Shown piece after piece: positions 50,384 to 58,344 of a stretch of DNA of 64,000 nt. Source of the DNA: Actinoallomurus sp963850195. Lineage in GTDB: Bacteria > Actinomycetota > Actinomycetes > Streptosporangiales > Streptosporangiaceae. A program made the position numbers and the translations under genes. The stretch covers positions 62,001 to 126,000 of the forward strand of contig CAWKKD010000007.1 of the NCBI GenBank assembly GCA_963850195.1, read 5' to 3'. Within the stretch, counting starts at the first letter, position 1; the number at the start of each line of letters is the position of its first letter. The notes below the pieces were generated by a model. The model was not told where the DNA came from. It made no database searches and saw nothing but the letters and a program-made list of their open reading frames with translations.

Positions 50384-50590
50384 TCAGACGGTCGTCGGCC
50401 GGTGAGTGCGGAGGGCGGCGATGAGCAGGTTGAGCGTGGCGGTGAGCTGACCGATCGCGGTGGCCATCTCGACCTCATTCATGTCGGGGACCGTGGACAT
50501 GTCGAACTCCCGGGCGGTCGCCTGGGCGGTGTCGAGCATGGCTTCCGCCTGGTCGGTCAGGATCGGTGCGGTCGAGTTCAGGTTTGTCAT
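50384..50590 (-). CDS. Small hypothetical protein divergent from the XRE gene
   Basis: 68 residues from ATG 50590 (MTNLNSTAPILTDQAEAML); an earlier in-frame start at 50626 is possible. It is acidic/neutral and helical, with a hydrophobic C-terminal heptad pattern (EMATAIGQLTATLNLLIAALRTH) that could form a coiled coil. No known family. It shares a 129-bp AT-rich promoter region with the XRE gene, suggesting regulation by it. Confidence 0.55.
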   Translation of the reverse strand: MTNLNSTAPILTDQAEAMLDTAQATAREFDMSTVPDMNEVEMATAIGQLTATLNLLIAALRTHRPTTV

Positions 50591-50719
50591 CACTTCATCA
50601 CTCTCGGTCGTCGAAATCGGCCGCACGGCGGCCGGATCGGTGGGATGCTTACGCCATCATCGTCGTTGTATTCTCCATATGCAACTCCCATTACAGGAAT
50701 CCCAATTTAGGAGGGATCA

Positions 50720-51610
50720 TTGGTCGTCAGTGGTGGCAACTACAGCTCGACACTGAGGGGGCGCAGGCTCGCGAGGATGCTGGTGCAACTCCGGGACGCC
50801 GCCGGAATGACCGCCGAGCAGGTGGCCGACGAGCTGCGGAAGGAGGGCGGGCGCTGGTCGAAGTCGAAGATCAGCCGGATTGAGGATCCCCGCTATGCCG
50901 CGCCGAGCCCTCGTGACGTCCGCGACATGCTCGATGTGTACGGAGTGAAGGACGAGGGTCAGCGGGAAGCACTGATCCAGCTCGCCGCGCAGGCCCGGCA
51001 GCGCGGCTGGTGGACCGCCTACGACGACGTGTTGCGCGGCTCGCACATCGTCGGGTTGGAGGCGGAGGCGTCCGTGATGCACAGTTTCGAGTCGATGTTC
51101 GTTCCCGGGCTGCTCCAGACCGAGGCGTACGCCCATGCCGTCACCCGTGCGGCGCTGGTCACCGAGCCGGAGCGGGCAGTCAGTGAGATCGACCGCCGGA
51201 TCGAGGCGCGGATGAAGCGCCAGGAGTTGCTCGATCGCGCGCGGCCCCCGCAGTTCTGGACGGTGATCGAGGAAGCCGCGCTCCGCCGCCCGGTCGGTGG
51301 TGACGTGACCATGCGGGAGCAGATCGATCGGCTTGCCGAGCTCGGCGAGCGGCCGAACATCACCCTTCAGGTGATCCAGACGTCGGCGGGCGCTCATCCG
51401 GGAATGAGCGGAGCCTTCGTGATCCTGGAGTTCCCGGACCCCGATGACGCGCCGGTCGTCTTCCTGGAGACTGCCGCAGGGGGCATGTATCTGGAGGAAC
51501 CCGAGCAGCTCCGCCGTTATACGCTGAGGTTCGACCATCTGCGGGCGAACGCCCTGGGACCGGACGAGTCCGTCCGCTTCATGAACACGATCCGAGGGCA
51601 GCTCGGATGA
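50720..51610 (+). CDS. XRE-family regulator with DUF5753 domain (WhiJ-like)
   Basis: A 296-residue DNA-binding protein. TTG start behind a strong AGGAGGG (50709-50715). The N-terminal helix-turn-helix (LVQLRDAAGMTAEQVADELRKEGGRWSKSKISRIE) is followed by the DUF5753 domain (QARQRGWWTAYDDVL, FVPGLLQTEAYA, RRIEARMKRQELL, ITLQVIQTSAGAHPGMSGAF). Pairs of such proteins with DUF397 proteins are common in actinomycetes and some (WhiJ and relatives) affect development. It acts with the DUF397 gene 20 bp downstream. Confidence 0.93.
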   Translation: MVVSGGNYSSTLRGRRLARMLVQLRDAAGMTAEQVADELRKEGGRWSKSKISRIEDPRYAAPSPRDVRDMLDVYGVKDEGQREALIQLAAQARQRGWWTAYDDVLRGSHIVGLEAEASVMHSFESMFVPGLLQTEAYAHAVTRAALVTEPERAVSEIDRRIEARMKRQELLDRARPPQFWTVIEEAALRRPVGGDVTMREQIDRLAELGERPNITLQVIQTSAGAHPGMSGAFVILEFPDPDDAPVVFLETAAGGMYLEEPEQLRRYTLRFDHLRANALGPDESVRFMNTIRGQLG

Positions 51611-51630
51611 CGGGCGAAAGGAGTCGTGTC

Positions 51631-51777
51631 ATGGCTGGTAGGGAAGGCGTCGACCTGTCCGGCGCGGCCTGGCGCAAGAGCAGGCGCAGTTCGGGCGACG
51701 GCAGCAACTGCGTTGAGGTCGCACGCGTGCTCCCCGCCGATGACCCCACGAGCCAGGTGGCCGATCACGCGCGTTGA
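51631..51777 (+). CDS. DUF397 family protein, C-terminally truncated
   Basis: 48 residues; ATG seven bases behind AAAGGAG. The N-terminal half has the DUF397 signature LSGAAWRKSRRSSGDGSNCVEVA, but the usual second half (V-R-D-S-K-D-P-x-G ... F-x-x-x-E-W) is replaced by VLPADDPTSQVADHAR and a stop. The gene ends 4 bp from the nuoD stop, so truncation by the rearrangement that placed it here is likely. Whether it still functions is open. Confidence 0.75.
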   Translation: MAGREGVDLSGAAWRKSRRSSGDGSNCVEVARVLPADDPTSQVADHAR

Positions 51778-51781
51778 GGCG

Positions 51782-52936
51782 CTATTTGTCGATGTCGCCG
51801 ACGACGAAGAACATCGAGCCGAGGATGGCGATCATGTCGGCGACGAGCTGCCCGGGCAGCATCTCGGTGAGCACCTGGATGTTGTTGAACGACGCGGAGC
51901 GGAGCTTCAGCCGCCACGGCGTCTTCTCGCCGCGCGAGACGAGGTAGTAGCCGTTGATGCCGAGAGGGTTCTCGGTCCAGGCGTACGTGTGACCCTCGGG
52001 CACCTTGAGGACCTTCGGCAGCCGGGTGTTGATCGGGCCGGGGGGCAGCTCGGCCAGGCGCGCCACGCAGGCGTCTGCGAGGTCCAGGGACACGTGCACC
52101 TGGTCGAGCAGGCACTCGAACCGGGCCAGGCAGTCGCCCTCGGTGCGTGTCACGACGCGCAGGACGTCGGACAGCTCGCCGTACGCGAGGTACGGCTCGT
52201 CGCGGCGCAGGTCGAAGTCGACGCCGGCGGCGCGGGCGATCGGCCCGGACACGCCGTACTGCTCGATCTGCTCGCGGGTCAGGACGCCCACGCCGCGGGT
52301 ACGGGCGCGGAAGATCTCGTTGCCGCTGATCAGCCGGTCGAGGTCGCCGACGCCCTTGCGTACGGCGGTGATCGCTTCGGTCACGCGGCCGAGCCAGCCG
52401 GCGGGCAGGTCCTCCTTGAGGCCGCCCACCCGGTTGAACATGTAGTGCATCCGGCCGCCGGAGATCTCCTCCATGACCCGCTGGAGCTGCTCGCGCTCGC
52501 GGAAGGAGTAGAAGATCGGGGTGATCGCGCCGATCTCGAGCGGGTAGGAGCCGAGGAACATCAGGTGGTTGAGCACGCGGTTCAGCTCGGCCAGCAGGGT
52601 GCGCGCCCACACGGCGCGTACCGGTACCTCCATGCCGAGCATGCGCTCGACGGCGAGGACGACGCCGAGCTCGCTCGCGAACGCCGACAGCCAGTCGTGG
52701 CGGTTGGCCAGCACGATGATCTGCCGGTAGTCGCGGACCTCGAAGAGCTTCTCCGCACCGCGGTGCATGTACCCGATGATCGGCTCGGCGGCGGAGATGC
52801 GCTCGCCGTCGAGGGTGAGCCGCAGGCGCAACACGCCGTGCGTCGACGGGTGTTGTGGCCCGATATTGAGCGTCATGTCCTCCGTGGCGAGGTCCTTGAC
52901 CCCGGCCCCTACGCCCACGATCCGCTCGGTGCTCAC
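51782..52936 (-). CDS. nuoD: NADH-quinone oxidoreductase subunit D, orphan copy
   Basis: A 384-residue 49-kDa-type subunit. LNIGPQHPSTHGVLRLRLTLDGE, GYMHRGAEKLFE, NRVLNHLMFLGSYPLEIGA and the conserved end MIAILGSMFFVVGDID are intact. In complex I it helps form the quinone site near the membrane arm. No other nuo gene is present in the window, so this is a stand-alone copy; such a second nuoD near the fol block occurs in other actinomycetes. Whether it replaces the main subunit or has another role is unknown. Its 3' end is duplicated at 50033-50193. Confidence 0.93.
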   Translation of the reverse strand: MSTERIVGVGAGVKDLATEDMTLNIGPQHPSTHGVLRLRLTLDGERISAAEPIIGYMHRGAEKLFEVRDYRQIIVLANRHDWLSAFASELGVVLAVERMLGMEVPVRAVWARTLLAELNRVLNHLMFLGSYPLEIGAITPIFYSFREREQLQRVMEEISGGRMHYMFNRVGGLKEDLPAGWLGRVTEAITAVRKGVGDLDRLISGNEIFRARTRGVGVLTREQIEQYGVSGPIARAAGVDFDLRRDEPYLAYGELSDVLRVVTRTEGDCLARFECLLDQVHVSLDLADACVARLAELPPGPINTRLPKVLKVPEGHTYAWTENPLGINGYYLVSRGEKTPWRLKLRSASFNNIQVLTEMLPGQLVADMIAILGSMFFVVGDIDK

Positions 52937-53020
52937 AGAATGTCCGCCTTGATACTCACACCGACCATCGTGCCACGGGGGTCTCGCGGAAGGTCACCCT
53001 GTTGGGGTTGACTTGTCGCG

Positions 53021-53692
53021 ATGAACGCTGGCGAACCTCAACACGACCACGGCGCCGGGCCGGGAATGCCCCAGGGCAGCCCGAGCATCCTGCCGCACGG
53101 CGCACCCGTGGCTCCCGCGGTGCCGCAGCGTGTCCCGCTGCCTCCGCCACCCGCACCGATGGGCCCGCAGGTGCCGTCGCCGGTGCCCATCGGCGGCCGT
53201 GCCGAGCAGGCCTTCGACCCGCCCTCCGGCATGGTGTGGGCCCGGGTCTCACCGAGGCTCACCTGGCACCGCCGCATCGCGGTGCTGCTGTGGGCGCTGC
53301 CCGTCACCATCGTCGGGGCCTTCGCGCTCTCGCGCATGCTGGGCCTGGCCGGCGGCCTGATCTGGCTCGCCGTGATCTTCGTCTCGTGCGCGATGGGCTG
53401 GATCGTGGCCGAGCTGGGCTACCGGGCCTGGGGTTTCGCCGAGCGCGCCGACGACCTCCTGGTCACCCACGGATTCTTCGTGCGGCACCTCGTCGTCGTA
53501 CCGTACGGACGCATGCAGTACGTGGACGTGACGGCGGGCCTGCTCGAGCAGTGGCTGGGCGTGGCGACCGTACGCCTGCACACCGCCTCGGCGGCCACCG
53601 ACGCCCGCATCCCCGGCCTGCCGGCGCGTGACGCCGCGGTCCTGCGGGATCGGCTCGCGCAGAAGGGCGAATCGAGGTCGATCGGGCTGTGA
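53021..53692 (+). CDS. Bacterial PH-domain membrane protein (YdbS-like)
   Basis: A 223-residue protein. The N-terminal 65 residues are Pro/Gly-rich and disordered. Two membrane helices follow (AVLLWALPVTIVGAFAL, GGLIWLAVIFVSCAMGWIVAEL), then a bPH2 domain (AERADDLLVTHGFFVRHLVVVPYGRMQYVDVTAGLLEQWLGVATVRLHTASA). It is typical of YdbS/YdbT pairs. The stop overlaps the GTG of the second PH gene (GTGA). Confidence 0.9.
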   Translation: MNAGEPQHDHGAGPGMPQGSPSILPHGAPVAPAVPQRVPLPPPPAPMGPQVPSPVPIGGRAEQAFDPPSGMVWARVSPRLTWHRRIAVLLWALPVTIVGAFALSRMLGLAGGLIWLAVIFVSCAMGWIVAELGYRAWGFAERADDLLVTHGFFVRHLVVVPYGRMQYVDVTAGLLEQWLGVATVRLHTASAATDARIPGLPARDAAVLRDRLAQKGESRSIGL

Positions 53693-55143
53693 ACCACGGA
53701 CCGGGCCACCCGGGCTACGGGCCGCCGCCCCCACCCGGGTACCGCCCGCCGGGCCCCTACTTCGGCCCACCGCAGTACGGCCCGCCGTACCCGCCGGTGC
53801 CGTACGGCCCGCCGCGCCGGCCGCCGGTGCACTTCTCCCAGGGCGTGCACCGCCTGCACGGCGCCACCGCCGTGATCAACGCGCTCGGCGTCATGGTCAT
53901 CGTCTTCGTGCTCGGCGGTTACTCGCTGCTGATCGAGCAGACGCCGACCGGCGTCGCGCTGAACCTCACCCCGCACGCCGTCGCGCGCTTCGTGGTGATC
54001 ATGCTGCCGGTCGGGGTGCTCGCCGCGGTCGCCGGCTTCTGGACCTGGTGGTCGCTCAAGTTCTGGATCGCCGGCGACGACCTCGTGGTCGAGACCGGGA
54101 TCCTGCGCCGCCGCAACCGCCGGGTGCCGCTGTCCCACATGCAGGCGGTCGACGTCGTACGGCCGCTGATCGGCCGGATGTTCGGGCTCGCCGAGGTGCG
54201 CCTCGAACTCGCGGGCGGCGACCGGGCCGAGACCAAGTTTCGCTTCCTGGGCCGTCCGCAGGCCGAACAGCTCCGCGCCGAGCTGCTGGCGCGGGCCGCC
54301 GGGCTGCCCGGCCACACGCCCGAGGCCCCCGAGCAGCCGTACTGGCGCGTGCGGTTCGGCACCCTGCTCGGCTCGCAGCTGCTGAAGCTCCCCGTCATCG
54401 GCGCGCTGATGCTGTTCGTCGCGCTGCTGGCGTTCGGCGTGGTCTTCGGCGAGCCCGCGGTGCTGGCCGGCGCGCTGCCGATCCTGCTCGGCCTGGCGCG
54501 TGGCGTGGTCGCGCCGCTGGTCATGCACACGAAGTTCACCGCCGCGCTGTCACCGGATGGCCTGCGGCTGCGCTACGGGCTGATGGAGACCCGGATGCAG
54601 ACCGTCCCGCCGGGACGCGTCCAGGCCGTACGCGTGGTCGAGCCGCTGTTCTGGCGCGGCTACGGCTGGGCGCGCGTCGACGTCACGGTCGCCGGCTACG
54701 TCGGCGAGCGGCAGGCCCTGTCGTCCGTGCTGCTACCGGTCGCGCCGCGCCAGGTCGCCTTCCAGCTGGTCGGCCTGGTCTTCCCCGGTACGAACGCCGA
54801 GGCGGTCGGCCTGCTGCCGGCCCCGCGGTCGTGGCTGCGCGCCCCGTTCGGCAAGGGCGCGGCCGGCACCGACGACGCCCTGTTCGTCACCCAGCGCGGC
54901 CGGGTGTGCCGGAGGCTCGACGTGATCGCGCACGCGCGGGCGCAGAGCGTACGCCTGACGGCCGGGCCGCTCCAGCGCCTGCTGAACCTCGGCACCGTGC
55001 ACGTCGACGCGCCGTCGGGCCCGGTTCAGGTGGCCGCGGAGAACCGTGAGCTCGCCGAGGCGCGGGCGATCGTCGAGTCGGCGGCCGCACGCGCGCACCG
55101 GGCGCGTGCCACCGACGCGCGTACCGATCGATGGGCGACCTGA
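53689..55143 (+). CDS. Bacterial PH-domain membrane protein (YdbT-like, two PH domains)
   Basis: A 484-residue protein. Pro/Tyr/Gly-rich N terminus (about 45 residues), then two membrane-helix pairs, each followed by a bPH2 domain: LVVETGILRRRNRRVPLSHMQAVDVV (about residue 135) and LRLRYGLMETRMQTVPPGRVQAVRVVEP (about 290), with a third partial one near 400 (RRLDVIAHARAQSVRLTAGPLQ). GTG start overlapping the YdbS-like gene. The pair probably forms one membrane complex; in Bacillus relatives protect against certain antimicrobial peptides. Confidence 0.9.
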   Translation: MNHGPGHPGYGPPPPPGYRPPGPYFGPPQYGPPYPPVPYGPPRRPPVHFSQGVHRLHGATAVINALGVMVIVFVLGGYSLLIEQTPTGVALNLTPHAVARFVVIMLPVGVLAAVAGFWTWWSLKFWIAGDDLVVETGILRRRNRRVPLSHMQAVDVVRPLIGRMFGLAEVRLELAGGDRAETKFRFLGRPQAEQLRAELLARAAGLPGHTPEAPEQPYWRVRFGTLLGSQLLKLPVIGALMLFVALLAFGVVFGEPAVLAGALPILLGLARGVVAPLVMHTKFTAALSPDGLRLRYGLMETRMQTVPPGRVQAVRVVEPLFWRGYGWARVDVTVAGYVGERQALSSVLLPVAPRQVAFQLVGLVFPGTNAEAVGLLPAPRSWLRAPFGKGAAGTDDALFVTQRGRVCRRLDVIAHARAQSVRLTAGPLQRLLNLGTVHVDAPSGPVQVAAENRELAEARAIVESAAARAHRARATDARTDRWAT

Positions 55144-55144
55144 G

Positions 55145-56329
55145 ATGTACGACCCCTGGTCACCGGAGTTCGTCGCCGATCCCTACCCGGCGTACGAGGT
55201 GCTGCGCCGCGAGGCGCCGGTCTTCTTCCACGAGCCGACCGGGCAGTGGGTGATCTCCCGCTACTCCGACGTCAACGCGCTTCTGCGCGACCGCCGGCTC
55301 GGCCGGTCCTACCTGCACGTCTCCACGCACGAGGACTTCGGGCAGGAGCCGGAGCCGGACTTCCTCGCGCCGTTCTGGAACCTCGTCCGCGCCGGCATGC
55401 TCGACGTCGAGCCCCCGGACCACACGCGGCTGCGCCGCCTCGTGTCCAAGGCGTTCACGCCGCGCATGGCCGAGGGCCTGCGTGCCAGGATCCGCGCGCT
55501 CGCCGAGGGGCTCGTGGCCAAGCTCGTCGCCGAGGGCGGCGGTGACCTGCTCGCGGACGTCGCCGAGCCGCTGCCGGTGACCGTGATCGCCGAGATGCTC
55601 GGCATCCCCGAGAGCGACCGCGGGCTGCTGCGGCCCTGGTCGGCCGGGATCTGCGGCATGTACGAGCTCGACCCGTCGCCGGAGACGCAGCACACGGCGG
55701 TGCGCGCGGCGGTGGAGTTCTCCGGCTACCTGCGCGAGCTGGCGCGCGCCCGGCGCACTGATCCGGGCGAGGACCTGGTCAGCGCGCTCGGCCGGGTCGA
55801 GGGCCTGAGCGAGGACGAGCTGGTCGGCACCTGCGTGCTGCTGCTCAACGCCGGCCACGAGGCGACCGTCAACGCCACCGGCAACTCCTGGTGGGCGCTT
55901 TTCCGCAACCCGGGCGAGCTGGCCCGGCTGCGCGCGGACCACGGTCTCATCCCGACCGCCGTCGAGGAGCTGCTGCGCTACGACACCCCGGCGCCGATGT
56001 TCGAGCGCTGGGTGCTGGCGGACGCCGAGGTCGCCGGGGTGGTCGTCCCGCGCGGCGCCGAGGTCGCGCTGCAGTTCGCGTCCGCCGACCGCGACCCGGA
56101 GGTGTTCGCCCGGCCGAACACCCTCGACCTGGCACGCGACCCGAACCCGCACATCGGCTTCGGGGCCGGTATCCACTTCTGCCTCGGCGCCCCGCTGGCC
56201 CGCATCGAGCTCGCGGAGTCGCTCGGCGCGCTCCTGCGCGGCGCGCCGAGCCTGAAACTGCACGCGGAGCCGGCCTGGAAGCCGGGCTTCGTCCTGCGCG
56301 GCCTGCACTCGCTCGAGGTCGTCCTCTAA
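55145..56329 (+). CDS. Cytochrome P450
   Basis: A 394-residue soluble bacterial P450. I-helix oxygen-binding motif NAGHEAT, K-helix ELLRYDTPAPMFERW (ExxR), and the heme loop GFGAGIHFCLGAPLARIE with axial Cys346. The Asp/Glu-Thr of the I helix is H-E-A-T here. The ATG at 55145 is one base past the stop of the PH gene. No ferredoxin or biosynthetic cluster lies next to it, so the substrate is unknown. Confidence 0.94.
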   Translation: MYDPWSPEFVADPYPAYEVLRREAPVFFHEPTGQWVISRYSDVNALLRDRRLGRSYLHVSTHEDFGQEPEPDFLAPFWNLVRAGMLDVEPPDHTRLRRLVSKAFTPRMAEGLRARIRALAEGLVAKLVAEGGGDLLADVAEPLPVTVIAEMLGIPESDRGLLRPWSAGICGMYELDPSPETQHTAVRAAVEFSGYLRELARARRTDPGEDLVSALGRVEGLSEDELVGTCVLLLNAGHEATVNATGNSWWALFRNPGELARLRADHGLIPTAVEELLRYDTPAPMFERWVLADAEVAGVVVPRGAEVALQFASADRDPEVFARPNTLDLARDPNPHIGFGAGIHFCLGAPLARIELAESLGALLRGAPSLKLHAEPAWKPGFVLRGLHSLEVVL

Positions 56330-56404
56330 CTCGCTGCTTCGTGTGCGAAAGGCGTTTTGTCGGGTACGTGTCACTACTCACCCGACACCTCGGAGGTCAG
56401 TTTC

Positions 56405-57265
56405 ATGCGTACTCGCCGGATCGGCGACGTCCAGGTCGGTGCGATCGGCCTGGGCGGGATGCCCATGTCGATCGAAGGACGCCCCGACGAGAGCCGTTCC
56501 CTCGCCACCGTCCACGCGGCGCTGGACGCGGGCGTGACCCTGATCGACACGGCGGACGCCTACCACCTGAACGCCGGAGAAGAAGGCCACAACGAGGCGC
56601 TCATCGCCAAGGCGCTGGCCACGTACGGCGGTGACACCTCACAGGTGCTCGTCGCGACCAAGGGCGGCCACCTGCGCCCGGGCGACGGCTCGTGGACGCA
56701 GGACGGCTCGCCGGCCCACCTCAAGCGGGCCTGTGAGGATTCGATCAAGCGCCTCGGCGTCGAAGCGATCGGGCTCTACCAGTTCCACCGGCCGGACCCG
56801 GCCGTGCCCTACGCCGACTCCGTCGGCGCGATCCGCGGCCTCCTGGACGAGGGCAAGATCCAGATGGCCGGCATCTCCAACGCGGACCCCGGCCAGATCC
56901 GGGAGGCGTACGAGATCCTCGGCGGGCGGCTGGTCTCGGTGCAGAACCAGTTCTCGCCTGCCTTCCGCAGCAGCGAGCCGGAGCTGCGGCTGTGCGAGGC
57001 GCTCGGCGTCGCGTTCCTGCCGTGGAGCCCGCTGGGCGGGATCGCCAGGGCCGGTGACCTCGGCGGCGCCCACGCCGCCTTCGACCGGGTCGCCCAGGCG
57101 CACGGCGTCAGCCCGCAGCGCGTCTGCCTGGCCTGGATGCTCGCCAAGGCACCCATCGTCGTCCCGATCCCCGGCTCGAGCCGGCCGGAGACGATCCGCG
57201 ACTCGGCGGCGGCCCCCGACCTGGAGCTCACCACGGAGGAGATCGCCCAGCTCGACGCAGCCTAG
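56405..57265 (+). CDS. Aldo/keto reductase
   Basis: A 286-residue TIM-barrel NADPH oxidoreductase. The catalytic tetrad is visible as Asp and Tyr in LIDTADAYHL, Lys in LVATKGGH and His in YQFHRPDPAV. IPGSSRPETIRDSAAA is the cofactor-phosphate site. The ATG at 56405 follows GGAGGT at eight bases; 16 more residues upstream lack a site. Convergent with the methyltransferase gene, overlapping it by four bases at the stops. Confidence 0.93.
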   Translation: MRTRRIGDVQVGAIGLGGMPMSIEGRPDESRSLATVHAALDAGVTLIDTADAYHLNAGEEGHNEALIAKALATYGGDTSQVLVATKGGHLRPGDGSWTQDGSPAHLKRACEDSIKRLGVEAIGLYQFHRPDPAVPYADSVGAIRGLLDEGKIQMAGISNADPGQIREAYEILGGRLVSVQNQFSPAFRSSEPELRLCEALGVAFLPWSPLGGIARAGDLGGAHAAFDRVAQAHGVSPQRVCLAWMLAKAPIVVPIPGSSRPETIRDSAAAPDLELTTEEIAQLDAA

Positions 57266-58257
57266 GGGGAGAGGGCCGCGGGGACCTCGATGCCGACGGT
57301 CTGGACCAGCCAGCCGAAGCCGCCCAGGCCCTCCCCGTCGATCAGCTCGGCGTCCTCACCGGCCGCGCGCAGCGCGTGGATGTAGGCGCGCGGGTCGGTG
57401 CGGGCCAGCTCCAGCGGCGGTCGCGCGCCGCGGAGGCCGAGTGCGCGCAGGGCGGCGCGCTGCGTGGTCATGAGCGTCGCGGAGGCACCGGCGGCGGTAC
57501 CTGCCTCCGCGCAGGCGTCGAGGGCGACATGGGCGGTGATGTCGCAGGAGCCGTCGGGCACCGGGGCGACGCAGTGGCCGTCGCGGTAGCCGGTCAGCGT
57601 GCCGTACGCCGGGCGGCGGTCGCGGTCATGGGCGTAGTCGATGGCCAGCGCGGCCCCGCCGCGCAGCCGCTCGATGACCGAGGCCCACGCGAGGCAGTGC
57701 GGCCGGCCGATCTCCGCGCGGTCGCCGGGCTCGCGCAGCGGCCACCAGCGCGCCAGCCACGCGGCGTCCTCGGGGCCTGGCGGCGGGCCCGGCAGCTCGT
57801 CGCCGGTGCCGGGGTCCACGACCAGGAGCTGCGGGCCGTCGACGGTCAGCTCCACCACGTCGATCGGGACGTTGTCGAGCCATTCGTTCGCGATGACGAG
57901 CCCGATGATCGTCTCCGGCAGGGTGTCACGCCACTCGATCGTGTCCGGCAGTCCGTCGGGCCGCGGCGCGACCTCCACGGCGACCGGGCGTACGCGGTCG
58001 GCCAGGCCGGTCGCGGGCAGGATCTCGGTGAGCAGCTCGCCCGAACCCGCACCGACGTCGACGATGTCGAAGCGCTCCGGGTGGCCGAGGGCGGCGTCCA
58101 CCTCGACGGCGAGGCGGGCCAGCGCCTGGGCGAACCGGTGCGACGCGTGGACGGACGTGCGGAAATGGGTGGCCGGCCGCTCACCGCGAACGTAGAAACC
58201 GCCCGGTCCGTACAGCGCCCGCTGCATCGCCGTCCGCCATCCGACCTGACTCACCAC
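57262..58257 (-). CDS. SAM-dependent methyltransferase, MidA/NDUFAF7-like (COG1565)
   Basis: A 331-residue protein. GFYVRGERPATHFRTSVHAS at the N terminus and the SAM site VDVGAGSGELLTEI (about residue 68), then VIANEWLDNVPIDVVE, match the MidA/NDUFAF7 family. Eukaryotic members methylate an arginine of the 49-kDa (NuoD-type) subunit of complex I. An orphan nuoD lies 4 kb away, which makes the same target possible but unproven. Two adjacent GTG codons (58257, 58254) are candidate starts. Confidence 0.87.
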   Translation of the reverse strand: MVSQVGWRTAMQRALYGPGGFYVRGERPATHFRTSVHASHRFAQALARLAVEVDAALGHPERFDIVDVGAGSGELLTEILPATGLADRVRPVAVEVAPRPDGLPDTIEWRDTLPETIIGLVIANEWLDNVPIDVVELTVDGPQLLVVDPGTGDELPGPPPGPEDAAWLARWWPLREPGDRAEIGRPHCLAWASVIERLRGGAALAIDYAHDRDRRPAYGTLTGYRDGHCVAPVPDGSCDITAHVALDACAEAGTAAGASATLMTTQRAALRALGLRGARPPLELARTDPRAYIHALRAAGEDAELIDGEGLGGFGWLVQTVGIEVPAALSP

Positions 58258-58344
58258 TCGACCGTATCGCGTGCTCCCTGAGTCGTACGCGGCTTCCGAC
58301 CTGCGACCGACGCGCACTGACCTCCCCGAACGTACGCTGACCCC

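Noticed and set aside
50384..51777. Toxin-antitoxin or defence system at the XRE/DUF397 locus
   Set aside because: No toxin fold or nuclease motif seen; XRE/DUF5753 with DUF397 is better known as a developmental-type regulator pair.
55145..57265. P450 and aldo/keto reductase as part of a biosynthetic gene cluster
   Set aside because: No synthase, carrier protein, ferredoxin or resistance gene nearby; the neighbours are housekeeping and membrane proteins.
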